DNA of 64,000 bases, from the NCBI RefSeq assembly GCF_000313565.1, contig NZ_HE578924.1, forward strand, positions 46,572 through 110,571, given 5' to 3'. The notes under the pieces were generated by a model. The model did no database searches and was not told where the DNA came from. It worked only from the letters and a program-made list of their open reading frames with translations. Positions 24,664-33,140 of the stretch are shown here, one piece after another. Origin of the DNA: Dielma fastidiosa (lineage in GTDB: Bacteria > Bacillota_I > Bacilli_A > Erysipelotrichales > Erysipelotrichaceae). Each line of letters begins with the position of its first letter. Within the stretch, counting starts at the first letter, position 1. The translations under genes and the position numbers were made by a program.

Positions 24664-25825
24664 CACTGTTGCTTATTTTATGCTTTTTCTTATATTCATA
24701 CATTGATGAATCAGCCCGCTTAATTGTATCTAAAATATTCTTATCCACAGTCGTGTCATAAACGGCATAACCGATTGAAATACTGAAAAGATATGCCTGT
24801 TTTTCATTTTCCTCTTTGACTTTATGAACCATTATATGAACCATATCCTTTAGATAATCCGGCGTATAGTTTTTAAGAATTACGATAAATTCATCACCGC
24901 CCATGCGATAAACAGCACTGTCATCAGGAATACAGCTTCTGATAATATCGCAGCAGCGTTTAATATACTGATCGCCGGCAGAGTGACCGTAGTTGTCATT
25001 TACCTGCTTCAATCCATCAAGATCTAACATCAGTACCGAGAATGGGTATTCACCGGCAAACTCAAAATTACTTAAATCTACCTCCAGGGCATTGCGGTTC
25101 TTTAAACCCGTTAAAAAGTCGGTGTTTGCCAAATCCTGATAAGTAGGATTGGAGATTCGCTTAAATAGCTTTATCGCAATAAATGCCGCAACAAAACAAG
25201 CAGCCAAAATTACCAAGGGAGTTACGATCCGCATTGTACGGAAGGTAGCATACTGGCGGTTAGCATCAAATTCAATGCCTAAAACACCCGCAATCTCATC
25301 ATCCTCAACAATTGGAAAATACGAGATAAATACATTTCCCCATGTCGTATGATTGATTTCATTAGGTAAAACCGTCTCGCCATTCAGCGCCCGCTGCAGA
25401 TCAGGGATACACTCAGGTTCGATCAAATCACCGATATAACGGAAATCATCATTGTCACTTGGCAAGCCATCAACTAAATATATAAAATCACCGTCTGCTG
25501 TTTTCTTCGCCGTATATAGATAACGCACACTGGTTACTTTGCGGATATCTTCCATTTTATCCTTAGCAATCTGATAGAGCTCACTTTGATCATCCTCACG
25601 CACATTTAATTCAGTGAACATTTCACGGATCATCTCATCTTCCAGTGTATCTCTGATCGTAGACGCCCGGCTTTGAAGCTCGTCAATCATATTATTATAA
25701 GAAAGCCGATAATTAATAAAAAAGATCAGAGAACAGGAAACGATCACAATGGCCGCAGTTAAAACCGAAACCTGCCAATCAACCCGGCTTTTACGTTTTT
25801 TTATTTTGCTGTGCTCTGTATCCAT
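24650..25825 (-). CDS. Membrane diguanylate cyclase (GGDEF) with extracytoplasmic sensor
   Basis: 391 residues. A membrane helix at about 20-43, an extracytoplasmic sensor of ~150 residues (Cache-like, with GVLGIEFDANR near its end), a second helix at ~200-220, then a GGDEF domain (~235-385). The active site RMGGDEF is intact, with LDLDGLKQVNDNYGH for nucleotide and metal binding and SIGYAVYD downstream. No RxxD inhibitory site is seen five residues before GGDEF. It makes cyclic di-GMP from two GTP in response to an outside signal. Monocistronic. Confidence 0.9.
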   Translation of the reverse strand: MDTEHSKIKKRKSRVDWQVSVLTAAIVIVSCSLIFFINYRLSYNNMIDELQSRASTIRDTLEDEMIREMFTELNVREDDQSELYQIAKDKMEDIRKVTSVRYLYTAKKTADGDFIYLVDGLPSDNDDFRYIGDLIEPECIPDLQRALNGETVLPNEINHTTWGNVFISYFPIVEDDEIAGVLGIEFDANRQYATFRTMRIVTPLVILAACFVAAFIAIKLFKRISNPTYQDLANTDFLTGLKNRNALEVDLSNFEFAGEYPFSVLMLDLDGLKQVNDNYGHSAGDQYIKRCCDIIRSCIPDDSAVYRMGGDEFIVILKNYTPDYLKDMVHIMVHKVKEENEKQAYLFSISIGYAVYDTTVDKNILDTIKRADSSMYEYKKKHKISNSDKDV

Positions 25826-25997
25826 ATGATGTGCCCCTTTAAGACTATATATATTATTTTAACAGATATAAGAAATTAAGAAATATAGAAATTGCTTTTC
25901 CAAATTAAATTTACAATTTTATTATAATTTCACAGATGTATAAAAGATGTAAACTATGAAAGAGCATGAATATTTATTGTAAATTTTCATTTTCATA

Positions 25998-26026
25998 TTG
26001 ACAAACTCTTTCATCAGGAGTATTCT
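25998..26026 (+). promoter_or_regulatory. Promoter of the T-box/trpXYZ operon
   Basis: TTGACA (25998-26003) and TATTCT (26021-26026) are 17 bases apart, just upstream of the T-box leader. Confidence 0.65.
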
Positions 26027-26032
26027 ATATAC

Positions 26033-26308
26033 AAACCTAAGACAGGGAGATAAAACCTGATACGCGCTGATAGAGAGTTAGGCATTGGTGGAAGCCTGAC
26101 AGAAATGCGGTCTTGTAAATGGACCTTGGAGGGACAGGTGAAAGGATGAAAGTCCAAGTATCTGAGTACGGAAGTTCCCGTTATCGAACAGAAATGTGTT
26201 TGCATTTTGAAGAGTGGATGTTATACATCAATTAAGGTGGTACCGCAGGAGCGATTTCAACGCACTTGTCCTTATGAAAGAGATTCTTTCAGGACGGGTG
26301 CTTTTTTT
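26033..26308 (+). ncRNA. T-box riboswitch (best specifier UGG, tryptophan)
   Basis: The T-box sequence AAGGTGGTACCGC lies at 26234-26246, followed by a strong terminator: GCACTTGTCCT pairs with AGGACGGGTGC (26262-26301) and seven T residues follow. Upstream is a ~90-nt Stem I region with an AGAGAG segment and a GGTGGAAGCC tip. On the 3' side of Stem I, in GTAAATGGACC, TGG (26120-26122) followed by A is the best specifier; an overlapping ATG (Met) cannot be fully excluded. Uncharged tRNA would favour the antiterminator and switch on the importer behind it. Confidence 0.88.
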
Positions 26309-26372
26309 ATTAGTTCCCTTCTCAATACAAACATAAGTAGCGATTCATTTCATGAAAGAGAGGAAATTGAAA

Positions 26373-27374
26373 ATGAGAAAAATATCGACTTACTTATTGG
26401 CAGGCTTAATGACCTGTATGCTGGCAGGCTGTGCTAATGAAACAGCGCCAACTGAAAACCCGTCAACTGCGGATCATGTTTATAAGATTGGTTTAGCACA
26501 GATCATTGAACATACGTCTTTGAATACGATTCGTGAAAGTATGCTTGCAGAGCTTGCGGTCTTAGGCTATAAGGACGGCGAGAATATTCAGGTAGATGCC
26601 AAGAATGCTCAGGGTGAACAATCAACACTTAATTCAATCATGCAGACTTTTGCCGGTGATAATAAGGATCTAATCGTAGCGATTGCTACACCAACCGCGG
26701 CGGCGGCTGCCCCGTATGCCGAAAATATTCCGGTGATCTTCTCAGCTGTATCTGACCCGGTAGGTGCCGGTTTAATCACTGATCCAAATAAGCCGGATAA
26801 GAATATTACCGGTACCAGTGATGAGATTCAGGTTGCTCAGATTCTTGACTTAGCACGGACCATCGATCCTGAATTAAAAACCTTAGGCTATATCTATAAT
26901 GCCGGTGAAGCGAATTCCGTATCCAATCTTGATAAAGTAAAAGCATATTGTGAAGAAAATGATCTGACATTGGTTGAAGCTACGATTTCCGCAGCCGCTG
27001 AAATTCAGCAGACAGCACAAGTGCTTGCCAGTAAGGTAGACGCTATCTTTGCCCCTAATGACAATACGATTGCCAGCAGCATTGACGCTTTGAATATGGC
27101 AGCTCAGCAAGTACAATGTCCGGTATATGTCGGCGCTGACAGCATGGTTCAGGACGGCGGCTTTGCAAGTATCGGTATCAATTATGAAGATTTAGGCAAA
27201 GAAACAGCAAGAATGATTGCCAAGGTAATTGAAGGCAGTGATATTTCAGAGATTCCGGTAAAAGTATTTGATACGAATCTTTACACATATTTCAATCAGA
27301 CAACCGCTGATGCTTTAGGTATTACAATTCCTGACGCATTAAAGAACAGCGATACGACAGTAATTTTTGAATAA
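26373..27374 (+). CDS. trpX: Tryptophan-type ABC importer, substrate-binding lipoprotein TrpX
   Basis: 333 residues from ATG 26373 (AGAGGAAA upstream). The signal sequence ends in the lipobox LAGC with Cys20 as lipid anchor. The body is an ABC_sub_bind (PF04392) two-lobed binding protein: AQIIEHTSLNTIRE, then VIFSAVSDPVGAGL and FAPNDNTIASS. Members are predicted importers of aromatic amino acids. The T-box leader with a probable UGG specifier supports tryptophan. Followed 23 bases later by the permease gene. Induced when charged tRNA is short. Confidence 0.85.
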   Translation: MRKISTYLLAGLMTCMLAGCANETAPTENPSTADHVYKIGLAQIIEHTSLNTIRESMLAELAVLGYKDGENIQVDAKNAQGEQSTLNSIMQTFAGDNKDLIVAIATPTAAAAAPYAENIPVIFSAVSDPVGAGLITDPNKPDKNITGTSDEIQVAQILDLARTIDPELKTLGYIYNAGEANSVSNLDKVKAYCEENDLTLVEATISAAAEIQQTAQVLASKVDAIFAPNDNTIASSIDALNMAAQQVQCPVYVGADSMVQDGGFASIGINYEDLGKETARMIAKVIEGSDISEIPVKVFDTNLYTYFNQTTADALGITIPDALKNSDTTVIFE

Positions 27375-27397
27375 ACGATAACAACAGGAGTGAGAAC

Positions 27398-28294
27398 ATG
27401 AATCTATTTATCATTCAAGGCGGTTTTGAACTGGGGTGTATCTTTACGATCCTATCCCTCGGTTTATTCATCTCCTTTAAAATTTTGAATATCCCCGATC
27501 TGACAGTCGATGGCTCCTTTACCCTTGGAGCGGCCGTTTCTGCCATGCTGACGCTGGCCGGCCATCCCTTTTTAGGCTTGGCTGCGGCGCTTGGCTGCGG
27601 TGGTTTGGCAGGTGCTGTAACCGGTATCCTGCAGACTAAATTAAAAGTTCAATACATTTTATCCGGCATTTTAACAATGACCGGTCTGTATTCCATTAAT
27701 CTGCGGATCATGGATAAGCGGCCAACGATTTCACTGTTTGGCTTTGATTCAATTTTCACTCCATTTAATCAGCTATTTGGCAGTGCTTATGCGAAAACGA
27801 TTGTGCTCTTTCTGCTGGTCGTATTAATCATCGTCTTCATGCTGCTGTTTCTCAAAACGCAAAGCGGTCTTGCTTTGCGGGCTACCGGCGATAATGAAGT
27901 CATGGTTCGCGCGTCTTCAATCAATACTGACCGAATGAAAATTCTTGGTTTAGCTTTAGCGAATGCCCTTGTTGCCTTATCCGGCGCCGTCTTTGCTCAG
28001 CACCAGAGCTTTGCGGATCTATCAAGCGGCATCGGCATGATGGTAATCGGACTAGCCTCAATTATTATCGGCGAAAGTCTGATTAACCGCAAACCTCTGC
28101 TTGTGCGTCTGATCAGCGTTGCTGCCGGGGCAATTATTTATCGTTATATTTTAACGATTGCCCTGCAGTTCGGCATTGAGGCCAGTGATTTAAAACTGCT
28201 CTCTGCCATTCTCGTTACGGCTGCTATTTCAATCCCTTCTATCCAGTCAGCCATCGCTTTCAGACGCCGCAAAGGAGGCCGCAATCATGCTTGA
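27398..28294 (+). CDS. trpY: Tryptophan-type ABC importer, permease TrpY
   Basis: 298 residues with eight or nine hydrophobic segments. The motif ILNIPDLTVDGSFTLGAAVSAM (in outline) near residues 28-50 is diagnostic for the permease of this family (COG4120), as is LALRATGDNEVMVRASSIN in the cytoplasmic loop, which docks the ATPase. AGGAG lies ahead of the ATG. The gene overlaps the start of the ATPase gene by eight bases. It forms the membrane channel of the importer. Confidence 0.87.
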   Translation: MNLFIIQGGFELGCIFTILSLGLFISFKILNIPDLTVDGSFTLGAAVSAMLTLAGHPFLGLAAALGCGGLAGAVTGILQTKLKVQYILSGILTMTGLYSINLRIMDKRPTISLFGFDSIFTPFNQLFGSAYAKTIVLFLLVVLIIVFMLLFLKTQSGLALRATGDNEVMVRASSINTDRMKILGLALANALVALSGAVFAQHQSFADLSSGIGMMVIGLASIIIGESLINRKPLLVRLISVAAGAIIYRYILTIALQFGIEASDLKLLSAILVTAAISIPSIQSAIAFRRRKGGRNHA

Positions 28295-29081
28295 TTTAAA
28301 AGATATCAGTATTACCTTTAATGCCCATACCGTTAATGAACGCAAGGCTTTATCCCATCTGAATCTGCATCTTGATGATGGTGATTTTGTGACCGTCATC
28401 GGCAGCAACGGCGCTGGTAAATCGACGCTTCTGAACGTGATTGCCGGTACGTATGAGCCAGATGAGGGAAGCATCTTTATCGATGGTCAGGATATGACCT
28501 TCACCAAAGAACATAAGCGGGCCAATGTGATCGGTCATCTCTTTCAGGACCCTATGAAAGGAACGGCACCCAATATGACGATTGAGGAAAACCTCGGTCT
28601 TGCCTACTGCCGCGCCAGCGGACATGGACCGCTGTCATTGGGTATCCGAAAGAAAGAAAGAGAATTCTTCTATGAAACATTAAAGGCATTAAACCTCGGA
28701 TTAGAAGATCGGATGAAAACAGAAGTCGGCTTACTCTCCGGCGGTCAGCGTCAGGCATTAACCTTGCTGATGGCAACGATTGTCACGCCAAAGCTGCTGC
28801 TGCTTGATGAACATACAGCGGCCCTTGATCCGAAAACCAGTGAAAAAGTAATGACGATTACCAATGATATTATTGCTGAACATCACATTACGACGTTGAT
28901 GATTACCCATAATATCTCCAATGCCCTTGAATATGGCAATAAAACACTGGTCATGAATGACGGACAGATTGCTTTCATCTTAGAGGGTGAAGAAAGAAAA
29001 AATATGACGGTGGAAAAATTAATCAGCTTATACAGCAGTAAGACTGAAAATGAATTTTCTGACCGCATGATTCTTGAATAA
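28287..29081 (+). CDS. trpZ: Tryptophan-type ABC importer, ATPase TrpZ
   Basis: 264 residues. Walker A GSNGAGKST at 39-47, signature LLSGGQRQAL, Walker B LLLLDEHTAALD (His replaces the usual Pro after the catalytic Glu, common in this family), and switch His in MITHN. AGGAGG lies in the end of the permease gene. It powers TrpXY-type uptake. Closed by a terminator. If the T-box senses another amino acid the substrate would change accordingly. Confidence 0.88.
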   Translation: MLDLKDISITFNAHTVNERKALSHLNLHLDDGDFVTVIGSNGAGKSTLLNVIAGTYEPDEGSIFIDGQDMTFTKEHKRANVIGHLFQDPMKGTAPNMTIEENLGLAYCRASGHGPLSLGIRKKEREFFYETLKALNLGLEDRMKTEVGLLSGGQRQALTLLMATIVTPKLLLLDEHTAALDPKTSEKVMTITNDIIAEHHITTLMITHNISNALEYGNKTLVMNDGQIAFILEGEERKNMTVEKLISLYSSKTENEFSDRMILE

Positions 29082-29084
29082 ACA

Positions 29085-29112
29085 GGCACTTGAAAAAGTG
29101 TCTTATTTTTTG
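29085..29112 (+). terminator. Intrinsic terminator of the trpXYZ operon
   Basis: GGCACTT and AAGTGTC form a 7-bp stem followed by TTATTTTTT. Confidence 0.75.
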
Positions 29113-29151
29113 TTCTGTGTTAAAATATCAAATGAAAGCTGAGGGATACTG

Positions 29152-30057
29152 ATGAAAATTGAACGGCTGATGGCAATAATTATAATCTTGCTGCAAAACA
29201 AGAAAGTCACAGCAGCTATGCTGGCACAGAAATTTAATGTATCGAAACGCACGATATACCGCGATCTTAACGATCTAACCTTGGCAGGCATTCCTATCAT
29301 AAGTAACACCGGCAGCAATGGCGGCATCATGATGGATGAAAATTATAAGCTTGATAAAACACTGTTTACCAAAAAAGAACTGCAGGCGATATTTACCGGC
29401 CTTTTAAGTTTGGACAGCATTGCTGCCGATAATCGCTATCAACAGATCATGGATAAATTTTTATCTGATAAACATGGCATCTATGCCGATCAGCACATTT
29501 TGATTGACTTGTCTTCCCATTACAAAAACACCTTGGCTCCCAAGATTGAACTGATCCGCAAAGCGATTGAGACAAGCTGTGTAATCGGTTTTGATTACTG
29601 CGGTTCAAAGGGTGAGCATCAAGTGCAGCTCAATCCCTATTTAATCGTATTTCAATGGTCGAGCTGGTATGTGTTGGGCTATGAAGCAGCCGCTGAACAA
29701 TTCAAGCTGTTTAAATTAAATCGCCTGTGGAATCTAAAGCAGAGTGAAAAACCCTTTGAGCTAATGGATATCCCTCAGGAAAAGCTGGCCTTTAACACTT
29801 ATTTTACCGATACGATTCATGCCGTCATCCATTTTAATAAGAATGTTAAATATCGGGTGATTGAAGAGTATGGCATCGATTCCTGCACCGAACTGAATGA
29901 TCATTTGCTGCGTTTTGAATTTGATTTTACCAATAAAGAATATCTGCTTGAATGGGTGCTGAGCTTTCATGATCAGGCTGAATTGATTGAACCGGCAGAA
30001 TATCGCCAGGAATTAAAAGCACGGGCACTGGCATTATATAATAAATATTTTGAATAG
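29152..30057 (+). CDS. HTH/WYL-domain transcriptional regulator (YafY type)
   Basis: 301 residues. An N-terminal HTH of the DeoR-like HTH_11 class (RLMAIIIILLQNKKVTAAMLAQKF, shown in outline, then SKRTIYRDLNDL) is followed by a WYL domain around residues 135-225 (VQLNPYLIVFQWSSWYVLGY) and a C-terminal extension. WYL regulators bind nucleic acid or small ligands. The gene stands alone between two terminators; an oxidoreductase lies further on but with its own promoter. Targets unknown. Confidence 0.87.
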   Translation: MKIERLMAIIIILLQNKKVTAAMLAQKFNVSKRTIYRDLNDLTLAGIPIISNTGSNGGIMMDENYKLDKTLFTKKELQAIFTGLLSLDSIAADNRYQQIMDKFLSDKHGIYADQHILIDLSSHYKNTLAPKIELIRKAIETSCVIGFDYCGSKGEHQVQLNPYLIVFQWSSWYVLGYEAAAEQFKLFKLNRLWNLKQSEKPFELMDIPQEKLAFNTYFTDTIHAVIHFNKNVKYRVIEEYGIDSCTELNDHLLRFEFDFTNKEYLLEWVLSFHDQAELIEPAEYRQELKARALALYNKYFE

Positions 30058-30113
30058 TGACATACAGCTGTCATCATGCCTATGTTACACTCTATCCTAT
30101 AAAGGAGAGTGGA

Positions 30114-30392
30114 ATGATGATTGAATCAAGATGCGGCTTGTTATGCAGCGAGTGTGAGTTTAGAAATTCGATGAATTGTCAGGGATGTACAAACATTAAG
30201 AAACCGTTTTGGGGTGAGGCATGTCCGGTAAAAACGTGCTGTGAGGATAAGGCATTGGCTCATTGTGGGTTATGTCATGATTTTCCCTGCGCCCTACTTC
30301 AGCAATTTGCCTATGATACAGATCAGGGTGATAACGGCAAACGGATTACCCAATGCCGATGCTGGTGTCAGCTGACAGCCATCCATGATTAA
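30114..30392 (+). CDS. DUF3795 cysteine-rich protein
   Basis: 92 residues from ATG 30114, seven bases after AGGAG; the longer frame starting at 30057 lacks a site and overlaps the previous stop. It has 13 cysteines in pairs and triples (CGLLCSEC, CQGC, CPVKTCC, CGLCHDFPC, CRCWC), the DUF3795 pattern of a small zinc- or cluster-binding protein. FPCALLQQFAYD is typical of the family. Function unknown. Has its own terminator. Confidence 0.8.
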   Translation: MMIESRCGLLCSECEFRNSMNCQGCTNIKKPFWGEACPVKTCCEDKALAHCGLCHDFPCALLQQFAYDTDQGDNGKRITQCRCWCQLTAIHD

Positions 30393-30393
30393 G

Positions 30394-30416
30394 AAAACCG
30401 GTGTCCGGTTTTTTTT
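30394..30416 (+). terminator. Intrinsic terminator after the DUF3795 gene
   Basis: AAAACCGG and CCGGTTTT form an 8-bp stem with a 3-nt loop, followed by T residues. Confidence 0.8.
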
Positions 30417-30486
30417 ATATTCTTATGCAAAAGAGATGACGTTAAGCAAAGAATCGGCTATACTAATAAGGAAAAGAGGGTGCAGC

Positions 30487-31359
30487 ATGAACGAATTATA
30501 CGATATTGCGATCATTGGCAGCGGGGTAGCCGGTCTTCAGGCCGCCATCAATGCAACGATCCGGAAAAAGAACATCATTGTATTTGGCAATAAAAATTTA
30601 TCAACCAAGTTAGTCAAAGCCCACCGCATTGATAATTATCTTGGTTTTTATGGTAAGAGCGGCAGTGAAATTGCCCAAGCGTTTCAAGAACATATTCAGG
30701 CAATGAATATTGAAATTACTGAAGAAAAGATTACCGCCGTTTATCCAAATGGCGACAGTTTTATGCTGGCTGGTGCCGGTAATATGTATGAAGCCCGCAA
30801 GGTCATACTGGCCAGCGGCGTGGAACTGACACGTTCCATTGAAAATGAAGCTGATTTCTTAGGCATGGGTGTTTCCTACTGTGCTACCTGTGACGCGCCG
30901 CTTTATAAGGGCCGCTCTGTAGTGGTTGTCGGTTATAGTGAAGAAAGTATCCATGAAGCAAATTACATTGCGGAAATCGCGGAGCATGTTGATTTTGTAC
31001 CGGTTAATGTTAAGACTGATGATTTGAAAAGTTCAATCAATGTAGTCAAGGATGTGCCTTTGCGCATTGAAGGTGAGCAGTCAGCAACCCGTCTCGTATT
31101 AAAAAATCAGACATTGAATACCGATGGTATCTTTGTACTCAGAGACAGTGTTGAGCCTTCTCAGCTCGTTAACGGACTTGAAATTGAAGACGGCCACATC
31201 AAAGTAAACCGTCAGATGGAAACTAATTTCCATGGTTTATTTGCGGCTGGCGACTGCACAGGCAAGCCTTATCAGTATATGAAAGCAGCCGGTGAAGGTC
31301 ATGTCGCAGGCTTAAGCGCCGTCGATCAGATTGACAAAGAAAATGCAGGTATTCAATAA
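30487..31359 (+). CDS. Thioredoxin-reductase-like FAD/NAD(P) oxidoreductase
   Basis: 290 residues from ATG 30487; GAGGGTG is the site. FAD motif GSGVAGLQAA near residue 11, the redox pair CATC followed by DAPLY (TrxR-type active site), and GDCTGKPYQYMKAAGEG near the end. In the NADPH-binding fold the usual GxGxxxxE reads VGYSEESIHE, lacking the second Gly, so cofactor use may differ from true thioredoxin reductase; the protein is also ~20 residues short. No thioredoxin gene is adjacent. Best called a TrxR-like disulfide reductase. Confidence 0.83.
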   Translation: MNELYDIAIIGSGVAGLQAAINATIRKKNIIVFGNKNLSTKLVKAHRIDNYLGFYGKSGSEIAQAFQEHIQAMNIEITEEKITAVYPNGDSFMLAGAGNMYEARKVILASGVELTRSIENEADFLGMGVSYCATCDAPLYKGRSVVVVGYSEESIHEANYIAEIAEHVDFVPVNVKTDDLKSSINVVKDVPLRIEGEQSATRLVLKNQTLNTDGIFVLRDSVEPSQLVNGLEIEDGHIKVNRQMETNFHGLFAAGDCTGKPYQYMKAAGEGHVAGLSAVDQIDKENAGIQ

Positions 31360-31378
31360 TCCGGTTCAGCCGGATTTT
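31358..31378 (+). terminator. Intrinsic terminator after the TrxR-like gene
   Basis: AATCCGG and CCGGATT form a 7-bp stem with a 5-nt loop, followed by TTCT; the T-run is short. Confidence 0.6.
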
Positions 31379-31407
31379 CTCTTGATTAATAAAAAAGCAG
31401 GTGTGTT

Positions 31408-33111
31408 ATGATAAAATTCAATCCTCAAGATTATAAACAGCTGGCAGCGCTGTTTAAGCAATACAACAATCATGATTTTAATTCCAATATCTGTTCATGG
31501 ATCATGTGGGATCATGTTTATGAGCTGTATATGGAAATGCACGAAAACTATACATTATTGCTGATTCATATGCATGACACATGGGAATGGCTGACCCCTT
31601 TATGTGATGAACGATACCGCCATGAAGCGATGGATGCCATGCAGCGTTATAGTAATGAGCATCACTTCCCTTTTGTTCTCTGTGAAGTATTAGATGATTT
31701 CAAACGCTGGTGTCAGCAAGCACACTATCCATTTGTCTATCAGCGGGAAAGAGAAAGAGATGATTATGTCTATGATATTGCCCAGCATCGTGATTTATCT
31801 GGTAAAAAGATGCAGAAAAGACGCAATCATTACAATGCCTTTATAAAGGAAAATGGCAGTGATTATAGCTTTGAACCTTTAGCTCCCTCACAATTTGATG
31901 AATTATACGTTTTCTTAGATACATGGAAAAATAACCACAGTCATATTCAGGATATTGAAAATGAATTGATCGGTATCCGACGCATGCTTGCGAATTTTGA
32001 TCAGCTGCCATTATTAGGCGGAATATTGAGAATTCATGGTCAGATTGAAGGCTTCATTCTCGCATCGCCGATTGATGATGAGCTGATTCAGATCCATGTG
32101 GAAAAGGTGAATCATGAATACCGCGGGTTAAGTGTCGCTATTTTAAAATGCTTCCTGGAATCCCTGCCTGCTGCCTATACCAAAATGGATAGGGAGGATG
32201 ATTTAGGCTTGCCGGAGCTTAGAAAAGCTAAGCTTGATATGCATCCGATTTATCGGATTAAGCGTTTCAGAATCTTACCCGGCAAGGCAGAGATCGTACC
32301 CGCCAATGATAATCTGCTGCCACAGATTAAAAATCTTTGGCTGAACAGCTTCCCTGATGAGAACCCATTAACCACTGCCTTTTATTTTGATAAGCTCTAT
32401 GACCCTAAACAAACACAGTGTCTGCTTCATGATGATCAGCTTGTCTGTATGCTGCATCTGCGGGATATGGAACTGATGATGGATGGTAAAGTGACAGCGG
32501 CTAAATTAATTTTAGGAATTGCCACCGATCCTGAATATCAGGAATGCGGATATATGCGCCAGCTGCTTACTCATGTGCTTGATAAGAATACTCAGATACC
32601 TTTATTGATTCAAGCCTATGATTGGGAGCTGTATAAGCCTTTCGGGTTTGAAACGAGTTATAAACGGCGCAAAACCATCCTTCGCAAAGCGGCCTATGAG
32701 GGATTGGAGAAGCATTGTGACTGCTGTGAAGACGCCGCGGCCTTGCTTAGCTTGTATAATGAATATGTACAGGACAAGAATGGTTACCGCATCCGTGATC
32801 TGAGCTATTATCAAGATTATCTGATTCCCTATGCGAAATGCAGCGGACGAATCTTAATTCACCGCTCACAAGATGAAATTGACGGTTACTTGGTATATGA
32901 TGAAAATGAAGATCAGCTGATTGTCAATGAATTAATCTGCCGTTCACAGAAAACAGCCAATGCGATGATGTGCTGTATCTGTGACAGTGATAAAGAAATC
33001 ATTGTTTATCATGTCGATGATGAAATTGTCGGTGATACGATTGAAGAGCCTTCAATGATGAGTCTGCATCTGCCGATTCATGAGAATAATTTTATATCTG
33101 AAAGTTTATAA
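31408..33111 (+). CDS. Fusion of DUF2156 (MprF-like acyltransferase) and GNAT acetyltransferase
   Basis: 567 residues in two parts. Residues 1-285 match the DUF2156/phosphatidylglycerol-lysyltransferase fold, itself built on a GNAT core (KKMQKRRNHYNAFIKENG, then GGILRIHGQIEGFILASP). Residues ~295-420 are a second GNAT of the Eis-like type with the acetyl-CoA segment LGIATDPEYQECGYMRQLL, and the rest resembles the Eis C-terminal part. No membrane helices, so it is cytoplasmic. Known stand-alone relatives modify lipids, tRNA-linked amino acids or aminoglycosides; the fused substrate is unknown. Confidence 0.8.
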   Translation: MIKFNPQDYKQLAALFKQYNNHDFNSNICSWIMWDHVYELYMEMHENYTLLLIHMHDTWEWLTPLCDERYRHEAMDAMQRYSNEHHFPFVLCEVLDDFKRWCQQAHYPFVYQRERERDDYVYDIAQHRDLSGKKMQKRRNHYNAFIKENGSDYSFEPLAPSQFDELYVFLDTWKNNHSHIQDIENELIGIRRMLANFDQLPLLGGILRIHGQIEGFILASPIDDELIQIHVEKVNHEYRGLSVAILKCFLESLPAAYTKMDREDDLGLPELRKAKLDMHPIYRIKRFRILPGKAEIVPANDNLLPQIKNLWLNSFPDENPLTTAFYFDKLYDPKQTQCLLHDDQLVCMLHLRDMELMMDGKVTAAKLILGIATDPEYQECGYMRQLLTHVLDKNTQIPLLIQAYDWELYKPFGFETSYKRRKTILRKAAYEGLEKHCDCCEDAAALLSLYNEYVQDKNGYRIRDLSYYQDYLIPYAKCSGRILIHRSQDEIDGYLVYDENEDQLIVNELICRSQKTANAMMCCICDSDKEIIVYHVDDEIVGDTIEEPSMMSLHLPIHENNFISESL

Positions 33112-33113
33112 AG

Positions 33114-33140
33114 AAAGATGGCGCGGCGCGCCATCTTTTA
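33114..33140. terminator. Bidirectional intrinsic terminator
   Basis: An 11-bp perfect stem (AAAGATGGCGC with GCGCCATCTTT, 3-nt loop) with T residues on both strands serves both convergent genes and overlaps the stop codon of the M20 peptidase. Confidence 0.85.
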
